Shown piece after piece: positions 26,953 to 36,243 of a DNA stretch of 64,000 nucleotides (the first letter of the stretch is position 1; every line of letters begins with the position of its first letter). Source of the DNA: Elusimicrobiota bacterium (GTDB taxonomy: Bacteria; Elusimicrobiota; UBA8919); the NCBI GenBank assembly GCA_028718185.1, contig JAQUMH010000010.1, forward strand, positions 22,763 through 86,762, given 5' to 3'. The position numbers were made by a program, and so were the translations under genes. The notes under the pieces are model-generated. The model made no database searches. It had not been told where the DNA came from and saw nothing but the letters and a program-made list of their open reading frames with translations.

Positions 26953-29637
26953 ATGCCTAAAAAATATTTGATAAGATTATGTGTTATGTTTGTTCTTGGT
27001 ATATTCACGAACGTTTGTATTTTGTCAGGTATTTCCGACACAACACCACCTGCCAAAATAACATATTTCCTGACCGCATTCCCGACATCTAAAACCATCA
27101 CACTTGTATGGCGGTCTGTCGGTGATGATGGCAATTTCGGAACAGCAACAAAATACGATATCAGGTATTCTCTGTCGCCTATTATCACAGAAGCAGAATG
27201 GAATGCTGCTAATAAAGCTAAATGTGATTTAACTCCAAATCCTGCAGGTTCTGCGGAATCGTTTATAATTTTTGGTCTTTCACCTTCAACCAAATACTAC
27301 TTTGCAATTAAAGCAGGTGACAAAGTTCCTAACTGGTCACTATTATCAAAATCACCAAGTGCTACGACACTTGCTCTCACAGACATTATACCACCTGTTA
27401 AAATAACAAACCTTGCAACAAGTAACCCGGCACCGGAATCAATTACTCTTACATGGACTGCTCCCGGCGATAATGGCGTTACAAGTAAAACTAAAATGTG
27501 GGAACAATATAAGGTAAGATACTCTACTACAGGTCTGGTTGCAAAGTATATACCATATGATATAAGATACTCACTTTCACCTATAACAGATGCAAACTGG
27601 GATTCAGCAACTAAAATCCAAGATACACCGGCAGCACAAGAAGTAGCTAATGAAGAGAGATTCACAGTCGTTGGACTTTCACCTTCAACAAAATATTATT
27701 TTGCGATAAAGACAGCAGATGAAGTTCCTAACTGGTCTGTTGTATCAAACAGTCCTAATGGCACTACAAAACCTATGGGTATAAACATTCCATTCAAGGG
27801 AGTACCATTTCAGATACCATGCAAGCTAGAAGTAGAAGATTTTGATAACGGCGGACAGGATATATCATATTACGATACATCAAAAGGTAACTCAACATAT
27901 CGCGATATACCCACAGGTGAGCCGGAAAATGCGTACAGGAAAAAAACAGATGTTGATGTTGAACCAAGTAATGATGCAAGCGGGGGTAATGATGTTGGCT
28001 GGGTCATGGCGGGAGAATGGTTAAAATATACAATAAATGTTATGACAGCAGGAACATATACATTAGAAGTACGGGTAGCATGTGGTGGTAATGGCGGTAA
28101 TTTTCACATAGAGTTTGATGACATAGATAAAACCGGACAAATGACAGTTCCTAATACCGGCGGGTTTCAGAATTGGCAAACACTAAAGAAGACAGGAGTA
28201 AGTTTAAGTGCAGGTAAACACATTATGAAGTTGGTAATGGATACTACCGGTACTGAAGCAACCGGTAATTTTGATTATATAAATATAATGAGTGAAGGGC
28301 AATTAAAACCGGGTATAACAGTAATAGTTCCTAATGGCGGAGAAAATTGGGTTGCAGGTAACCGGAAGACAGTAAGTTGGGCAAGTCAAGGTACAGTAGG
28401 AAATGTAAATATAGATTTATCAACGGATGGGGGAACAAACTGGACAACTGTAGTCCCAAATACAGCAAACGATGGTATTGAGTCTTTTATAGTTCCAAAT
28501 AAAGCAAGCGGTAATTGTATGATACGCGTACAAGATATAGCAGGTATTCCAAGTGATATATCAAATAATAATTTTACAATTTCTCTTACTCCACCAAATG
28601 ACAAGTTGTTTTTCCATGAAGGAGCAGTATTCCCAAATCCCAATCTTGCACCCATAAATCCGCCATATATTATTTCGTGGTTTGCCGGTGATAGCGAGCA
28701 GCCTCATGAAACCACGAATTTTTCTTCATTTAAATATGCTGACAAGTCATGGCACGATAGAATGGTATCCAAAGGAAAACTTCCGATACCATATAGTCCT
28801 GCCCAGAGAGATGATGCGTCAAAGGCTGCGGATCCGGATTATCTTGACACTGAAGAGAAGATGTATAATAACTATTTAAGGGTTGCAAAGGAAGGATATT
28901 ATGGTATATCCATTGACGAATGGGTTGCATGGGAAGGTGACAATCGGGTAAAGGAATCTATTAGTGCGCTAAGACGTGTGAAAAAACAATATCCGGATTT
29001 TTTAATGGGTGCTGCTTATTATGGTGATGGTTTTGATGATGTAATGGCAAATGCAAGTGATATAATTGATCTTTATGAACCGGAAATATATATCTATCCC
29101 GGAGTTAAGGATTACAGAACATATATCAAGAAATGGACTGATTGGATAAAATACTATGGACTTGAAGGTAAGAATATAGGTATCTTGAGCGGAGGAGACG
29201 AATTTAACGGAAATGCACCTGATATAGACTTATGGATAAAATACTTTAGAGCAGAATCACCCCAGATGGCTGGTCTTGGATTATTAATATTTAACCTTAA
29301 CAATTTATCTGTCACAGAATTAGCAGAACACGATAAGGTAATGGATGATAATTTTTTTAAACTATCGCCGACTGTTTCCATAACTGCACCTGATAAAAAC
29401 GCAAAATTAAGCGGAACAGTAAAAATTACAGCTATTGCTACTAAGAATCCTGAGACAGAAAACCCAATTGTATCTTATCGTTATTTCATAGACAACAAAC
29501 TCGTTAAAATATCATCAACTCCTGAGTACTTATGGAACACTACCGGTTATCCAAAAGGTAATCATATAATAACAGTCCATGCAGTAGCAGATGATTATCT
29601 TACCGGTGTAAGCCAGGTAAATGTAACTATAAAATAG
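26953..29637 (+). CDS. Secreted Fn3-CBM6 protein with unassigned barrel domain (paralog 3)
   Basis: The ATG at 26953 follows AAGGAG by 9 bases; an in-frame TTG at 26944 abuts the site and is rejected. 894 residues: signal peptide, two Fn3 domains (about 26-278), CBM6 (279-450), Kre9-like PNGGE domain (454-545), the unassigned barrel domain (548-808; D655-E656 and E711), and a terminal Ig-like domain (809-894). It parallels the 12652 protein almost module by module, except that the third Fn3 is replaced by a PNGGE domain. Like that protein, it has no FlgD-like C-terminal domain. It lies behind a strong terminator, so it is expressed on its own or with the small metabolic genes that follow. Substrate unknown. 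Confidence 0.8.
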   Translation: MPKKYLIRLCVMFVLGIFTNVCILSGISDTTPPAKITYFLTAFPTSKTITLVWRSVGDDGNFGTATKYDIRYSLSPIITEAEWNAANKAKCDLTPNPAGSAESFIIFGLSPSTKYYFAIKAGDKVPNWSLLSKSPSATTLALTDIIPPVKITNLATSNPAPESITLTWTAPGDNGVTSKTKMWEQYKVRYSTTGLVAKYIPYDIRYSLSPITDANWDSATKIQDTPAAQEVANEERFTVVGLSPSTKYYFAIKTADEVPNWSVVSNSPNGTTKPMGINIPFKGVPFQIPCKLEVEDFDNGGQDISYYDTSKGNSTYRDIPTGEPENAYRKKTDVDVEPSNDASGGNDVGWVMAGEWLKYTINVMTAGTYTLEVRVACGGNGGNFHIEFDDIDKTGQMTVPNTGGFQNWQTLKKTGVSLSAGKHIMKLVMDTTGTEATGNFDYINIMSEGQLKPGITVIVPNGGENWVAGNRKTVSWASQGTVGNVNIDLSTDGGTNWTTVVPNTANDGIESFIVPNKASGNCMIRVQDIAGIPSDISNNNFTISLTPPNDKLFFHEGAVFPNPNLAPINPPYIISWFAGDSEQPHETTNFSSFKYADKSWHDRMVSKGKLPIPYSPAQRDDASKAADPDYLDTEEKMYNNYLRVAKEGYYGISIDEWVAWEGDNRVKESISALRRVKKQYPDFLMGAAYYGDGFDDVMANASDIIDLYEPEIYIYPGVKDYRTYIKKWTDWIKYYGLEGKNIGILSGGDEFNGNAPDIDLWIKYFRAESPQMAGLGLLIFNLNNLSVTELAEHDKVMDDNFFKLSPTVSITAPDKNAKLSGTVKITAIATKNPETENPIVSYRYFIDNKLVKISSTPEYLWNTTGYPKGNHIITVHAVADDYLTGVSQVNVTIK

Positions 29638-29656
29638 TCAAATGTCCAGGTCCAAC

Positions 29657-29707
29657 GTAGCTGCAGAGTCCCGCACAACAAATATGCGAGATAAACTCCG
29701 CTCTGCT
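29657..29707. repeat. Interrupted GCAGAG..CTCTGC repeat
   Basis: GTAGCTGCAGAG and CTCTGC flank about 30 unrelated bases, as if a hairpin repeat had received an insert. It lies between the paralog 3 gene and the HAD gene. Confidence 0.5.
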
Positions 29708-29739
29708 TTAGTTTAGCCAAATTTTTCTCATCAGCATCT

Positions 29740-30402
29740 ATGAATAAAGAAACATTAAAAGCATTTATTTTTGATATGGATGGTGTAATCATTGATAGTG
29801 AACCAATTTACTTAGAAGTTAACAAAAAAACATTTAAAAAATTAAAAATAAATATTTCCCCAAAAAAGTATTTGCAATTCATAGGTGTTTCAAATCAAGA
29901 AATGTGGTATTATCTTAAGAAAAAATATAATCTGAATCAATCGGTAAAAGAATTGGTTAATTTGCAGGTTGAAGGTGCTTTGGGAAAAATCGAGAAACAC
30001 AATATGGAACCAATTGATGGTATCCCTGAACTTTTAAGGGATTTAAAAAAAAACAATATAATAATGGCAGTAGCTTCATCCTCGTCAATAAAAAGCATTA
30101 AAACAATTTTAAAAAAACTAAATATTCAGAACTATTTCTTAACTCTTGTAAGTGGAGAAGAAATGAAAAATGGCAAACCAGCGCCGGACATTTTTCTTGA
30201 AGCTGCAAAACGATTGAAAGTAGAACCAAAAAATTGTATAGTTATAGAAGATTCAGAAAAAGGTGTCCGGGCAGCAAAATCCGCAGGCATGAAATGTATC
30301 GGGTTTCAAAATCTTAATTCTTATAACCAAAATTTATCAAAAGCAGACAAGATAGTTGATACTATAAAAGAAATAAATTTAAAAGAATTTATAAAACTGT
30401 AA
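29740..30402 (+). CDS. HAD-superfamily phosphatase/phosphomutase (beta-phosphoglucomutase-like)
   Basis: 220 residues, typical of subfamily IA HAD enzymes. Motif I is FDMDGV with D12 (nucleophile) and D14; motif II is in AVASSSS; the motif III lysine is in NGKPAPDIF; motif IV is VIEDSEKGV. A helical cap lies between motifs I and II. Family members hydrolyse or isomerise small sugar phosphates in the cytoplasm, e.g. beta-phosphoglucomutase or 2-deoxyglucose-6-phosphatase; the exact substrate cannot be read from sequence. It is 20 bases from a sugar-isomerase-like gene, so the two are probably cotranscribed and may process sugars freed by the upstream glycosidases. No strong ribosome site precedes the ATG. 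Confidence 0.85.
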   Translation: MNKETLKAFIFDMDGVIIDSEPIYLEVNKKTFKKLKINISPKKYLQFIGVSNQEMWYYLKKKYNLNQSVKELVNLQVEGALGKIEKHNMEPIDGIPELLRDLKKNNIIMAVASSSSIKSIKTILKKLNIQNYFLTLVSGEEMKNGKPAPDIFLEAAKRLKVEPKNCIVIEDSEKGVRAAKSAGMKCIGFQNLNSYNQNLSKADKIVDTIKEINLKEFIKL

Positions 30403-30422
30403 AAGAAGGAGGGATTTTTACT

Positions 30423-31238
30423 GTGAAACAGAAAATTGGACTGATAACCGGTGTTAGTGAAAAAATTAGGGAAAACTTTGAAAGGGTAACAAAACTTGGG
30501 TTTAATATTTGCCAGGTTTCATCTACAGCAGAATTTATGATAGATAAATTAAAACCTAAAGAAGTAATAGGAACGGCAAAAGAACTTGGCGTTGAAATAG
30601 ATTCTTTCTTCTTGCTTTTTGAAGGACAGGTGTGGGATAGATTTAAAGGTCCTCCAACAATGGGTTTTGTTCCTGAAAGCACCCGTGTTAAACGATTAGA
30701 CCTGGCAAAAAAGTTTTCTGATATGGTTTGCGAAATGAAAGTAAAAAATATTCTTTCACATGTCGGTTTCATACCTAACGACCCGAAAGATTCTCAGTAT
30801 GCAGGCTTTATTAATACAGTTAGAATATTCGCTGAACACTGCAAAAAGAACAATCAGACATTTTGTTTTGAAACAGGACAGGAATTACCGTCAACGCTAA
30901 AAAGAACAATTCTTGATATTGGACTTGATAATATCGGTATTAATCTTGACCCTGCAAACATCATTCTTTACGGTATGGCTTATCCGTTAGATGCGATAGA
31001 AATTTTAGGTAAATATATTAAAGGGTTGCATGCTAAAGACGGATTATGGCCTAATCGCGAAGATGGACTTGGAATTGAAACCCCAATCGGCGAAGGAAGC
31101 GTTAATTTCCCTTTAATGATTTCCAAATTAAAAGAAAACGGATTTAACGGTCCGGTTTTTATAGAACGGGAAATATCCGGAGAACAGCAAAAAATTGACA
31201 TCCTAAAAGCAAAAACATTTTTAGAAAAATATTTATAG
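30423..31238 (+). CDS. Sugar phosphate isomerase/epimerase-like TIM-barrel protein
   Basis: 271 residues beginning at GTG, which is well placed 11 bases after GGAGGG. The sequence runs through the AP-endonuclease-2-like (xylose-isomerase-like) TIM barrel: CFETGQELPSTLKRTI (strand with metal-ligand Glu), GINLDPANIILYGM (Asp and Asn typical of the metal site), KGLHAKDGLWP (His/Asp), and FIEREISGEQQKIDILKAKTFLEKYL (terminal Glu and helix). Such proteins isomerise or epimerise sugars, inositols or hydroxypyruvate in the cytoplasm. It sits directly behind the HAD gene and probably shares its transcript. Substrate not assignable. Confidence 0.85.
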   Translation: MKQKIGLITGVSEKIRENFERVTKLGFNICQVSSTAEFMIDKLKPKEVIGTAKELGVEIDSFFLLFEGQVWDRFKGPPTMGFVPESTRVKRLDLAKKFSDMVCEMKVKNILSHVGFIPNDPKDSQYAGFINTVRIFAEHCKKNNQTFCFETGQELPSTLKRTILDIGLDNIGINLDPANIILYGMAYPLDAIEILGKYIKGLHAKDGLWPNREDGLGIETPIGEGSVNFPLMISKLKENGFNGPVFIEREISGEQQKIDILKAKTFLEKYL

Positions 31239-31248
31239 CAAATTAATA

Positions 31249-31328
31249 CCCCGATGGACATCGGGGCCAATATTGTAGTAGCAGAGCAAGCTCTGCCTGT
31301 TTCTTTCAAATTCCTATACAACAAGTTA
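31249..31328. repeat. CCCCGATG hairpin plus GTAG/AAGTTA-framed repeat
   Basis: A perfect CCCCGATG-GA-CATCGGGG hairpin (31249-31266) follows the isomerase-like gene and could slow or stop transcription. Directly after it comes TTGTAGTAGCAGAGCAAGCT ending in the shared tail TTCCTATACAACAAGTTA. Confidence 0.7.
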
Positions 31329-31359
31329 GATATCCACTAAAAAATAATTTGAGGTATTT

Positions 31360-32598
31360 ATGGACAAAACAAACAAAGAAGATATTCAAATCCTTAGGGA
31401 CTTAGCAAAGCAATACGCGGAAATTTCAGCAAATCCAACACAGGAAGAAAGACGTAAACTATGGAGCGACCATTTCAGTTTAAAAAAAACCCGTCCGCCT
31501 ATATTGGTTTCTTGCGGAATGTCCAGCCTTTGGTGCAGGGAAGTTTTTTCTGATAAAGCAATGAAATGCAAGGATTCTTTTTATCGCGATTATGAAAGAA
31601 TGTTTCGTTTGCGATTTTTTCACGATTCCATAGGAGATGATTGTATTTTTGAACCTTGGATTACACTTGATGCTTCCGTCCAAGGAAATGGGGAAGCTAA
31701 CTGGGGAGTAGACCTGGGTCGTCACGATTCTGTAGCTAGCGGTGCCCGTAGATATGATCCTCCGATAAAAGATTGGAGCGATGTTAAAAAACTTAAAGTG
31801 ATACATCACCAAGTTGATGAAAAAGACACAAAGTTAAGATATTCAAAACTTTACGATGCAATTGGCGATATTTTAACTATTGATATAATTAGATGTCCAG
31901 TTTATTTTAGTTTTGGAGCAGATATTTCTACTGATTTAGGTAAATTACGCGGTATTGAAACATTTATGCTGGATATGTATGAAAACCCCAAGGAATTACA
32001 TAATCTTTTAGCTTTTATGCAAGATGGAATTTTAACTAACAACCAGGAAGCAGAAGATGCAAGTCATTATACTTTAACTCTGCATAATAATCAGGCTATG
32101 CCATATGTAAATGAATTGTCATGGCCAAAACCTAATACACCATGCAAGCGAAAAGACCTTTGGGGTTTCGTTGCAGCACAGGAATTTACACTTGTATCCC
32201 CGGAATTTCATGATGAATTTTTATTTAAGTATCAAATACCTATTATGGAGAAATACGGTCTTGTTCATTATGGTTGTTGTGAAGACCTGACCAGAAAGAT
32301 AGATATACTCAGAAAATTAAAGAACCTGCGAAGTATTGCCGTAACTCCTGTCGCTAATCTTAATAAATGTGTTGAGCAAATAGGCAGCGATTACGTAGTA
32401 TCGTGGCGACCAAATCCAGCTGAGATGGTTTGTGTAAGTTGGGATAAAAACCGCATAAAAAGGATTATAGGTGATGCGAAAGAATCCTGTAAAAACAGCA
32501 TTTATCATATTCGCCTGAAAGATGTACATACAGTGCAGGGAGAACCGGATAGATTAGCCCGCTGGGTAAAAATAGTCAGAGATATTATTGAAAAGTAG
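31360..32598 (+). CDS. Uroporphyrinogen-decarboxylase-fold protein of unknown substrate
   Basis: 412 residues; GAGG lies 7 bases before the ATG. The C-terminal half has the barrel pattern of URO-D/MtaA/CmuA-like proteins: YGLVHYGCCEDLTRKIDIL with adjacent cysteines, then a strand RSIAVTPVANLNK, SDYVVSWRPNPAEMV, and NSIYHIRLKDVHTVQGEPDRLARWVKIV. This fold serves tetrapyrrole decarboxylases and corrinoid-dependent methyltransferases, but many members in plant- or gut-associated bacteria are uncharacterised and sit near sugar genes, as here. True HemE hallmarks (RQAGR) are absent, so haem synthesis is unlikely. No corrinoid protein gene is nearby. Fold call fairly sure, function open. Confidence 0.65.
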   Translation: MDKTNKEDIQILRDLAKQYAEISANPTQEERRKLWSDHFSLKKTRPPILVSCGMSSLWCREVFSDKAMKCKDSFYRDYERMFRLRFFHDSIGDDCIFEPWITLDASVQGNGEANWGVDLGRHDSVASGARRYDPPIKDWSDVKKLKVIHHQVDEKDTKLRYSKLYDAIGDILTIDIIRCPVYFSFGADISTDLGKLRGIETFMLDMYENPKELHNLLAFMQDGILTNNQEAEDASHYTLTLHNNQAMPYVNELSWPKPNTPCKRKDLWGFVAAQEFTLVSPEFHDEFLFKYQIPIMEKYGLVHYGCCEDLTRKIDILRKLKNLRSIAVTPVANLNKCVEQIGSDYVVSWRPNPAEMVCVSWDKNRIKRIIGDAKESCKNSIYHIRLKDVHTVQGEPDRLARWVKIVRDIIEK

Positions 32599-32620
32599 TA
32601 TTTTAAAATTTAAATAATAA

Positions 32621-32695
32621 TGTAGCCGCAAAGCAAAGCTTTGCTTCCTTAAAGACAATCTAATGTCCAAAAATGTAGTAGCTTGCCCTTGGCAA
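32621..32695. repeat. Two hairpin repeats of the GTAG family
   Basis: GTAGCCGCAAAGCAAAGCTTTGC (32622-32645 region) is a variant in which the usual GCAGAGC arm has become GCAAAGC with a matching change in the other arm. A second hairpin, GCTTGCCCTTGGCAAGC, lies near 32676-32693. The paired changes suggest selection for the fold. Confidence 0.6.
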
Positions 32696-32771
32696 GCACA
32701 CACATAATCGATAATTTCATAACACATTACACATCACGCTTTATACAATTTTAAAACAGGAGCTCTTAATC

Positions 32772-33614
32772 ATGGAGATATTTTTTTTAGGTACCGGAGC
32801 AGGTGAGTTTTTTCCTTCCATATTTTGTAATTGTCCAATTTGTAAACAATCAAGAAAAAATGGCCGGAAAAGTCTTTCATTTGGTTGTTCTATTTTGATA
32901 GACAATCAATATCTTGTAGACGCACCGACAGGCTTATGTTTAAACATGGCATTGTTCAAGATTAAAATAAAATTTCCTTTTTATATATTTATATCACATT
33001 CTCACCAGGACCATTTTGACCCGCAGGAAATAATATCCTCGCAAAACGATAAAAAAATCAAAACACATCTTTACATAAATAAAACCATATTTAAACTTCT
33101 AAAACATTATACAAAGTTCAACCGTTTTTTTAATTTCGATAAATTCAAGAACTACTATGTCCATATAATCAAGCCGTTTAAGTTATTAAACCTTAACAAA
33201 GATGCTGTTGTTATTCCGGTACTTGCTCATCACGATAAAACATACAACGAAGAAAACCTTAATTACATAATGAAAATCAAAGGAAAAACAATTCTTTACG
33301 CTTGTGATACGGGCTGGTATTTTGAAAAAACATGGGAAGAAATTGAAAAACATCATTATGACGCTGTTATACTTGAATGTAGTGTACCTAACAATAATAA
33401 ACCTATGCAAAATGTCGATTTAATGAAATGGGGACATATGACACTATGGGCTTTTCTAAAATTTCATGAACGTATAACAAAAAAGGGATTACTTAAACCC
33501 GGCGGGAAATTTATAGCAACACATGTCGCTCATATAGATACACACATTTTAAAAAATAAATTATCCAAACATAATATTCAACTTGCTTATGACGGTTTAA
33601 AAATAAAAATCTAA
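32772..33614 (+). CDS. PhnP-like metallo-beta-lactamase-fold hydrolase, cytoplasmic paralog
   Basis: 280 residues with no signal peptide; AGGAG lies 10 bases upstream. The metal-binding motif SHSHQDH (about 76-82) is complete, followed by a His-Asp at AHHDKT, CDTGWY and a C-terminal THVAH. Near the N-terminus C19, C21 and C24 form CxCxxC, the structural-zinc motif of PhnP, a cyclic phosphodiesterase of phosphonate breakdown. Fold and metal sites are clear; the substrate is not, and no phn genes are near. First of three tandem paralogs that share FLGTG.GEF, CPIC and GHMTLW-type motifs but differ at the N-terminus. Confidence 0.85.
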   Translation: MEIFFLGTGAGEFFPSIFCNCPICKQSRKNGRKSLSFGCSILIDNQYLVDAPTGLCLNMALFKIKIKFPFYIFISHSHQDHFDPQEIISSQNDKKIKTHLYINKTIFKLLKHYTKFNRFFNFDKFKNYYVHIIKPFKLLNLNKDAVVIPVLAHHDKTYNEENLNYIMKIKGKTILYACDTGWYFEKTWEEIEKHHYDAVILECSVPNNNKPMQNVDLMKWGHMTLWAFLKFHERITKKGLLKPGGKFIATHVAHIDTHILKNKLSKHNIQLAYDGLKIKI

Positions 33615-33720
33615 CCAAGTTAGGCTTGCCAAGGGTCTGGCGACAACTACAAAACTATAATTAAATTGTAGTCTCACGCCCTCGGCGTGATAACATTGAA
33701 ATTCCTATACATCAAGTTAG
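33615..33720. repeat. 105-bp composite repeat, copy 2
   Basis: CAAGTTAGGCTTGCCAAGGG through a CACGCC-CTC-GGCGTG hairpin to TTCCTATACATCAAGTTA. Nearly identical to 17483-17592, about 16 kb away, though the flanking genes are unrelated. Confidence 0.8.
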
Positions 33721-33763
33721 TCCCGCCACTGAACCGTTGGCGGGCAGATACAGACCAGTTTAT

Positions 33764-33886
33764 ATTGTAGCCGCAGAGCGTCAGCTCTGCTAAACATTGA
33801 AATACCAATACGTCAAGTAAATGTCCCAATGTACATCCAGTTACATTATTGTAGTGGCAGAGCTTGCTCTGCCTGCATCTTTCAAT
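33764..33886. repeat. Two GCAGAGC-type hairpin repeats in tandem
   Basis: The first (33764-33820) has head TTGTAGCCGCAGAGC, arm GCTCTGC and a diverged tail ATTGAAATACCAATACGTCA. The second (33850-33886) has TTGTAGTGGCAGAGC-TT-GCTCTGC. Together with 33615-33720 they fill the gap between the first two MBL genes. Confidence 0.7.
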
Positions 33887-33910
33887 AAAAGAAAATGAAG
33901 GAGTGTATTT

Positions 33911-34855
33911 ATGTCAAAAAGAACATGGTTTTTAATATCGTTGCTTTTAATACTAATTTTAATAAAATTTAATATTTTCTCATATATACTACCAAAAGGA
34001 GAAAAGAAAGATATGGAAATACTTTTTCTTGGTACGGGCGGTGGCGAATTTCATCCTTCTATTTTTTGTAATTGTCCAATCTGCAATAATGCAAGGATAG
34101 GTGGTCGACAAAACCTTTGGTTTAATTCTTCAATACTGATAGACAATCAATACCTTGTAGATGCACCGACAGGATTATCCTTAAACATGGCATTATTTAA
34201 GATTAACGTAAAATTTCCTTTCTATATATTTATATCGCATTCTCACCAGGACCATTTTGACCCGCAGGAAATAATAGGTCACAGGGATGATAACACCCGC
34301 AAGATATACCTATATATAAACAAAACTATATTTGAACTTTTAAAAAATTACACAAAATTTAATCGTTTCTTTAATTTTGATAAACAAAAAAATTGTTTTG
34401 TAAATATAGTAAAACCGTTTGAATTATTAAAAATTAATGAAGAAGCCACTGTTATGCCGGTACTTGCTAATCATGACAGGACATATAACGAAGAAAATCT
34501 TAATTACATATTAAACATTAAAGGACGCACAATTCTTTACGCATCTGATACCGGCTGGTATTCTGAAAAAACATGGGAAGAAATAGAAAAACACCATTAT
34601 GACGTTATCATACTTGAATGTACCGGATGGAAAAACAATGAACCGATACCGGATGCCAAATTATCATGGATGGGACATATGACATTATGGTCTTTTTTAA
34701 AGTTCCATGAACGGATAACAAAAAAAGGATTGCTTAAACCAAGCGGGAAATTTTTCGCAACACATGTCGCTCACTTAAATAAAAGTAAACTAGTAAAAAC
34801 ACTATCCAAGTATAAAATCCAAGTTGCCTATGACGGCTTAAAAATAAAAATTTAA
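33911..34855 (+). CDS. PhnP-like MBL-fold hydrolase, N-terminally membrane-anchored or exported paralog
   Basis: 314 residues; GGAG lies 9 bases before the ATG. It is about 34 residues longer than the preceding paralog because of an N-terminal hydrophobic segment (MSKRTWFLISLLLILILIKF) that should insert in or cross the inner membrane. No obvious cleavage site follows, so an uncleaved anchor is more likely. The rest aligns throughout with the first paralog: CxCxxC zinc motif, SHSHQDH (about 109-115), ANHD, SDTGWY (Ser replaces Cys), THVAH. An internal ATG at 34014 corresponds to the start of the shorter paralog, so a second cytoplasmic product is conceivable. Confidence 0.85.
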   Translation: MSKRTWFLISLLLILILIKFNIFSYILPKGEKKDMEILFLGTGGGEFHPSIFCNCPICNNARIGGRQNLWFNSSILIDNQYLVDAPTGLSLNMALFKINVKFPFYIFISHSHQDHFDPQEIIGHRDDNTRKIYLYINKTIFELLKNYTKFNRFFNFDKQKNCFVNIVKPFELLKINEEATVMPVLANHDRTYNEENLNYILNIKGRTILYASDTGWYSEKTWEEIEKHHYDVIILECTGWKNNEPIPDAKLSWMGHMTLWSFLKFHERITKKGLLKPSGKFFATHVAHLNKSKLVKTLSKYKIQVAYDGLKIKI

Positions 34856-34897
34856 AGAAGGGAAATAAAAAAGGTTGTTTGTCATGCTGAATAATAG

Positions 34898-34967
34898 TGC
34901 TTGCCCACCTACGGTTTTTTGTCCGCCAAAGATTCAGTAGAGGAACTGGTGGAAAGCATCTCGTCTT
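34898..34967. repeat. TGCCCACC/GTCCGCC repeat, copy of 26669 element
   Basis: TTGCCCACCTACGG...CCGCCAAAGATTCAGTAGAGG aligns with the repeat at 26669-26733 (shared CCGCCAAAGATTCAGT). The inverted arms have decayed here. Confidence 0.6.
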
Positions 34968-35040
34968 AAAATTTTAGTTAAGATTCAAGAATGACAACAT
35001 GAAATAAATGTCCCTGTGGTAAAAAATCTTTTGAAACTTT

Positions 35041-35156
35041 TGAATTCTCTTTCGATGTCATTGCGAACTCCGTAGGGGTGTGGCAATCTCAACACTTAAT
35101 TGAGATTACTTCGTCGCGGAGTTTATCCCGACTTTCGTCGGGATTCCTAGTAATGG
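35041..35156. repeat. CATTGCGA palindromic repeat, copy 2
   Basis: Same architecture as 12342-12472, starting with the same GAATTCTCTTTC lead-in, then ATGTCATTGCGAACTCCG and inner inverted repeats, and ending CGGGATTCCTAGTAATGG. The final CTCGCAATG arm is mutated. Confidence 0.8.
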
Positions 35157-35214
35157 TATTGTTTACCTTGTGGCAAGCCACGCTGAATTAACAAGTTAAA
35201 GAGGTAAAGAAAAC

Positions 35215-36183
35215 ATGAAAAAGATTATACTGATTATTTTTTTAGCATCATCGTTTGCATTAAACCAAAAACTTGCAGCAGAACCAACAGGTGTGGAAAT
35301 AATTTTCCTAGGTACCGGTGCCGGGGAATTTTGGCCTTCTGCTTTTTGTGATTGTCCAATTTGCAAAAAAACAAAGAAAGATGGTTGGAAAGAATTTTGG
35401 TTTTATTCTTCTATATTGATAGATAGAACTGTTTTGGTAGATGCACCGCCGGCAGTCGGTATATCAGCATCATTGAATAATATAAGTTTAAGTACTGTGA
35501 AAAATGTATTTATTACACATTCGCATCCTGACCACTTGGATTTAAACCAGCTTACATCTAAGGTAAGATCGATAAAAACACCTGAAGAAATAAACCAGTC
35601 AAGTCCTACGTCAAAAGTAGAAAATGCACCCGTTATTAATGTTTACTGTAATGAAATAGTGGATAATCTTGCGAAAAGTTATCATAATTTTAACCGGTTT
35701 TGGCGACTTGATTCAATAAACCTTAAATTTAACGTTGTTGAGCCTTTTGAAAAGTTAGAAGTTGACGGAATGATTGTTATTCCGTTACTGGCAAATCACG
35801 ACACCGCTAATGATGAAAAACCGCTTAATTATATATTTCAAAAAAATGATAAAACAATACTTTACGCCTGCGATACGGGCTGGTATCATGAACAGACATG
35901 GAAAGAAATTCAAAAATATCATTATGATGTTATTATACTTGAATGCACTATGTGGAATAACAATGAAGCTATGCAAAACCGCAGCTTATTAAAAGAGACA
36001 CACATGACCTTGTGGTCTTTTTTAAAGTTCCACAACTACATTATGGAAAAGGGTTTATTAAAACCCGGCGGGAAATTTATTGCAACGCACGTCGCTCATT
36101 TAGATAAAAGTATTTTGAAGAAAATATTATCTAAACATAATATCCAACTTGCATATAATGGATTAAACGTAATACTAAAATAG
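35215..36183 (+). CDS. PhnP-like MBL-fold hydrolase, exported paralog
   Basis: 322 residues with a conventional signal peptide (MKKIILIIFLASSFALNQ.., cleavage near residue 22), so the mature enzyme is probably periplasmic. It has CxCxxC in FCDCPIC, metal motif THSHPDH (about 101-107), ANHD, CDTGWY and THVAH. It carries an insertion of about 20 residues after the HxHxDH motif (SIKTPEEINQSSPTSKVENA) absent from the other two copies and is the most diverged of the three. GAGG lies 11 bases before the ATG. A zinc-dependent phosphodiesterase- or phosphatase-like activity is inferred from the fold only. Confidence 0.85.
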   Translation: MKKIILIIFLASSFALNQKLAAEPTGVEIIFLGTGAGEFWPSAFCDCPICKKTKKDGWKEFWFYSSILIDRTVLVDAPPAVGISASLNNISLSTVKNVFITHSHPDHLDLNQLTSKVRSIKTPEEINQSSPTSKVENAPVINVYCNEIVDNLAKSYHNFNRFWRLDSINLKFNVVEPFEKLEVDGMIVIPLLANHDTANDEKPLNYIFQKNDKTILYACDTGWYHEQTWKEIQKYHYDVIILECTMWNNNEAMQNRSLLKETHMTLWSFLKFHNYIMEKGLLKPGGKFIATHVAHLDKSILKKILSKHNIQLAYNGLNVILK

Positions 36184-36243
36184 TGATTGTTTTTTATTAT
36201 AAAGTTAGGTAAAGCTTCGCTTTGCATCTACAAACAAATCGAC

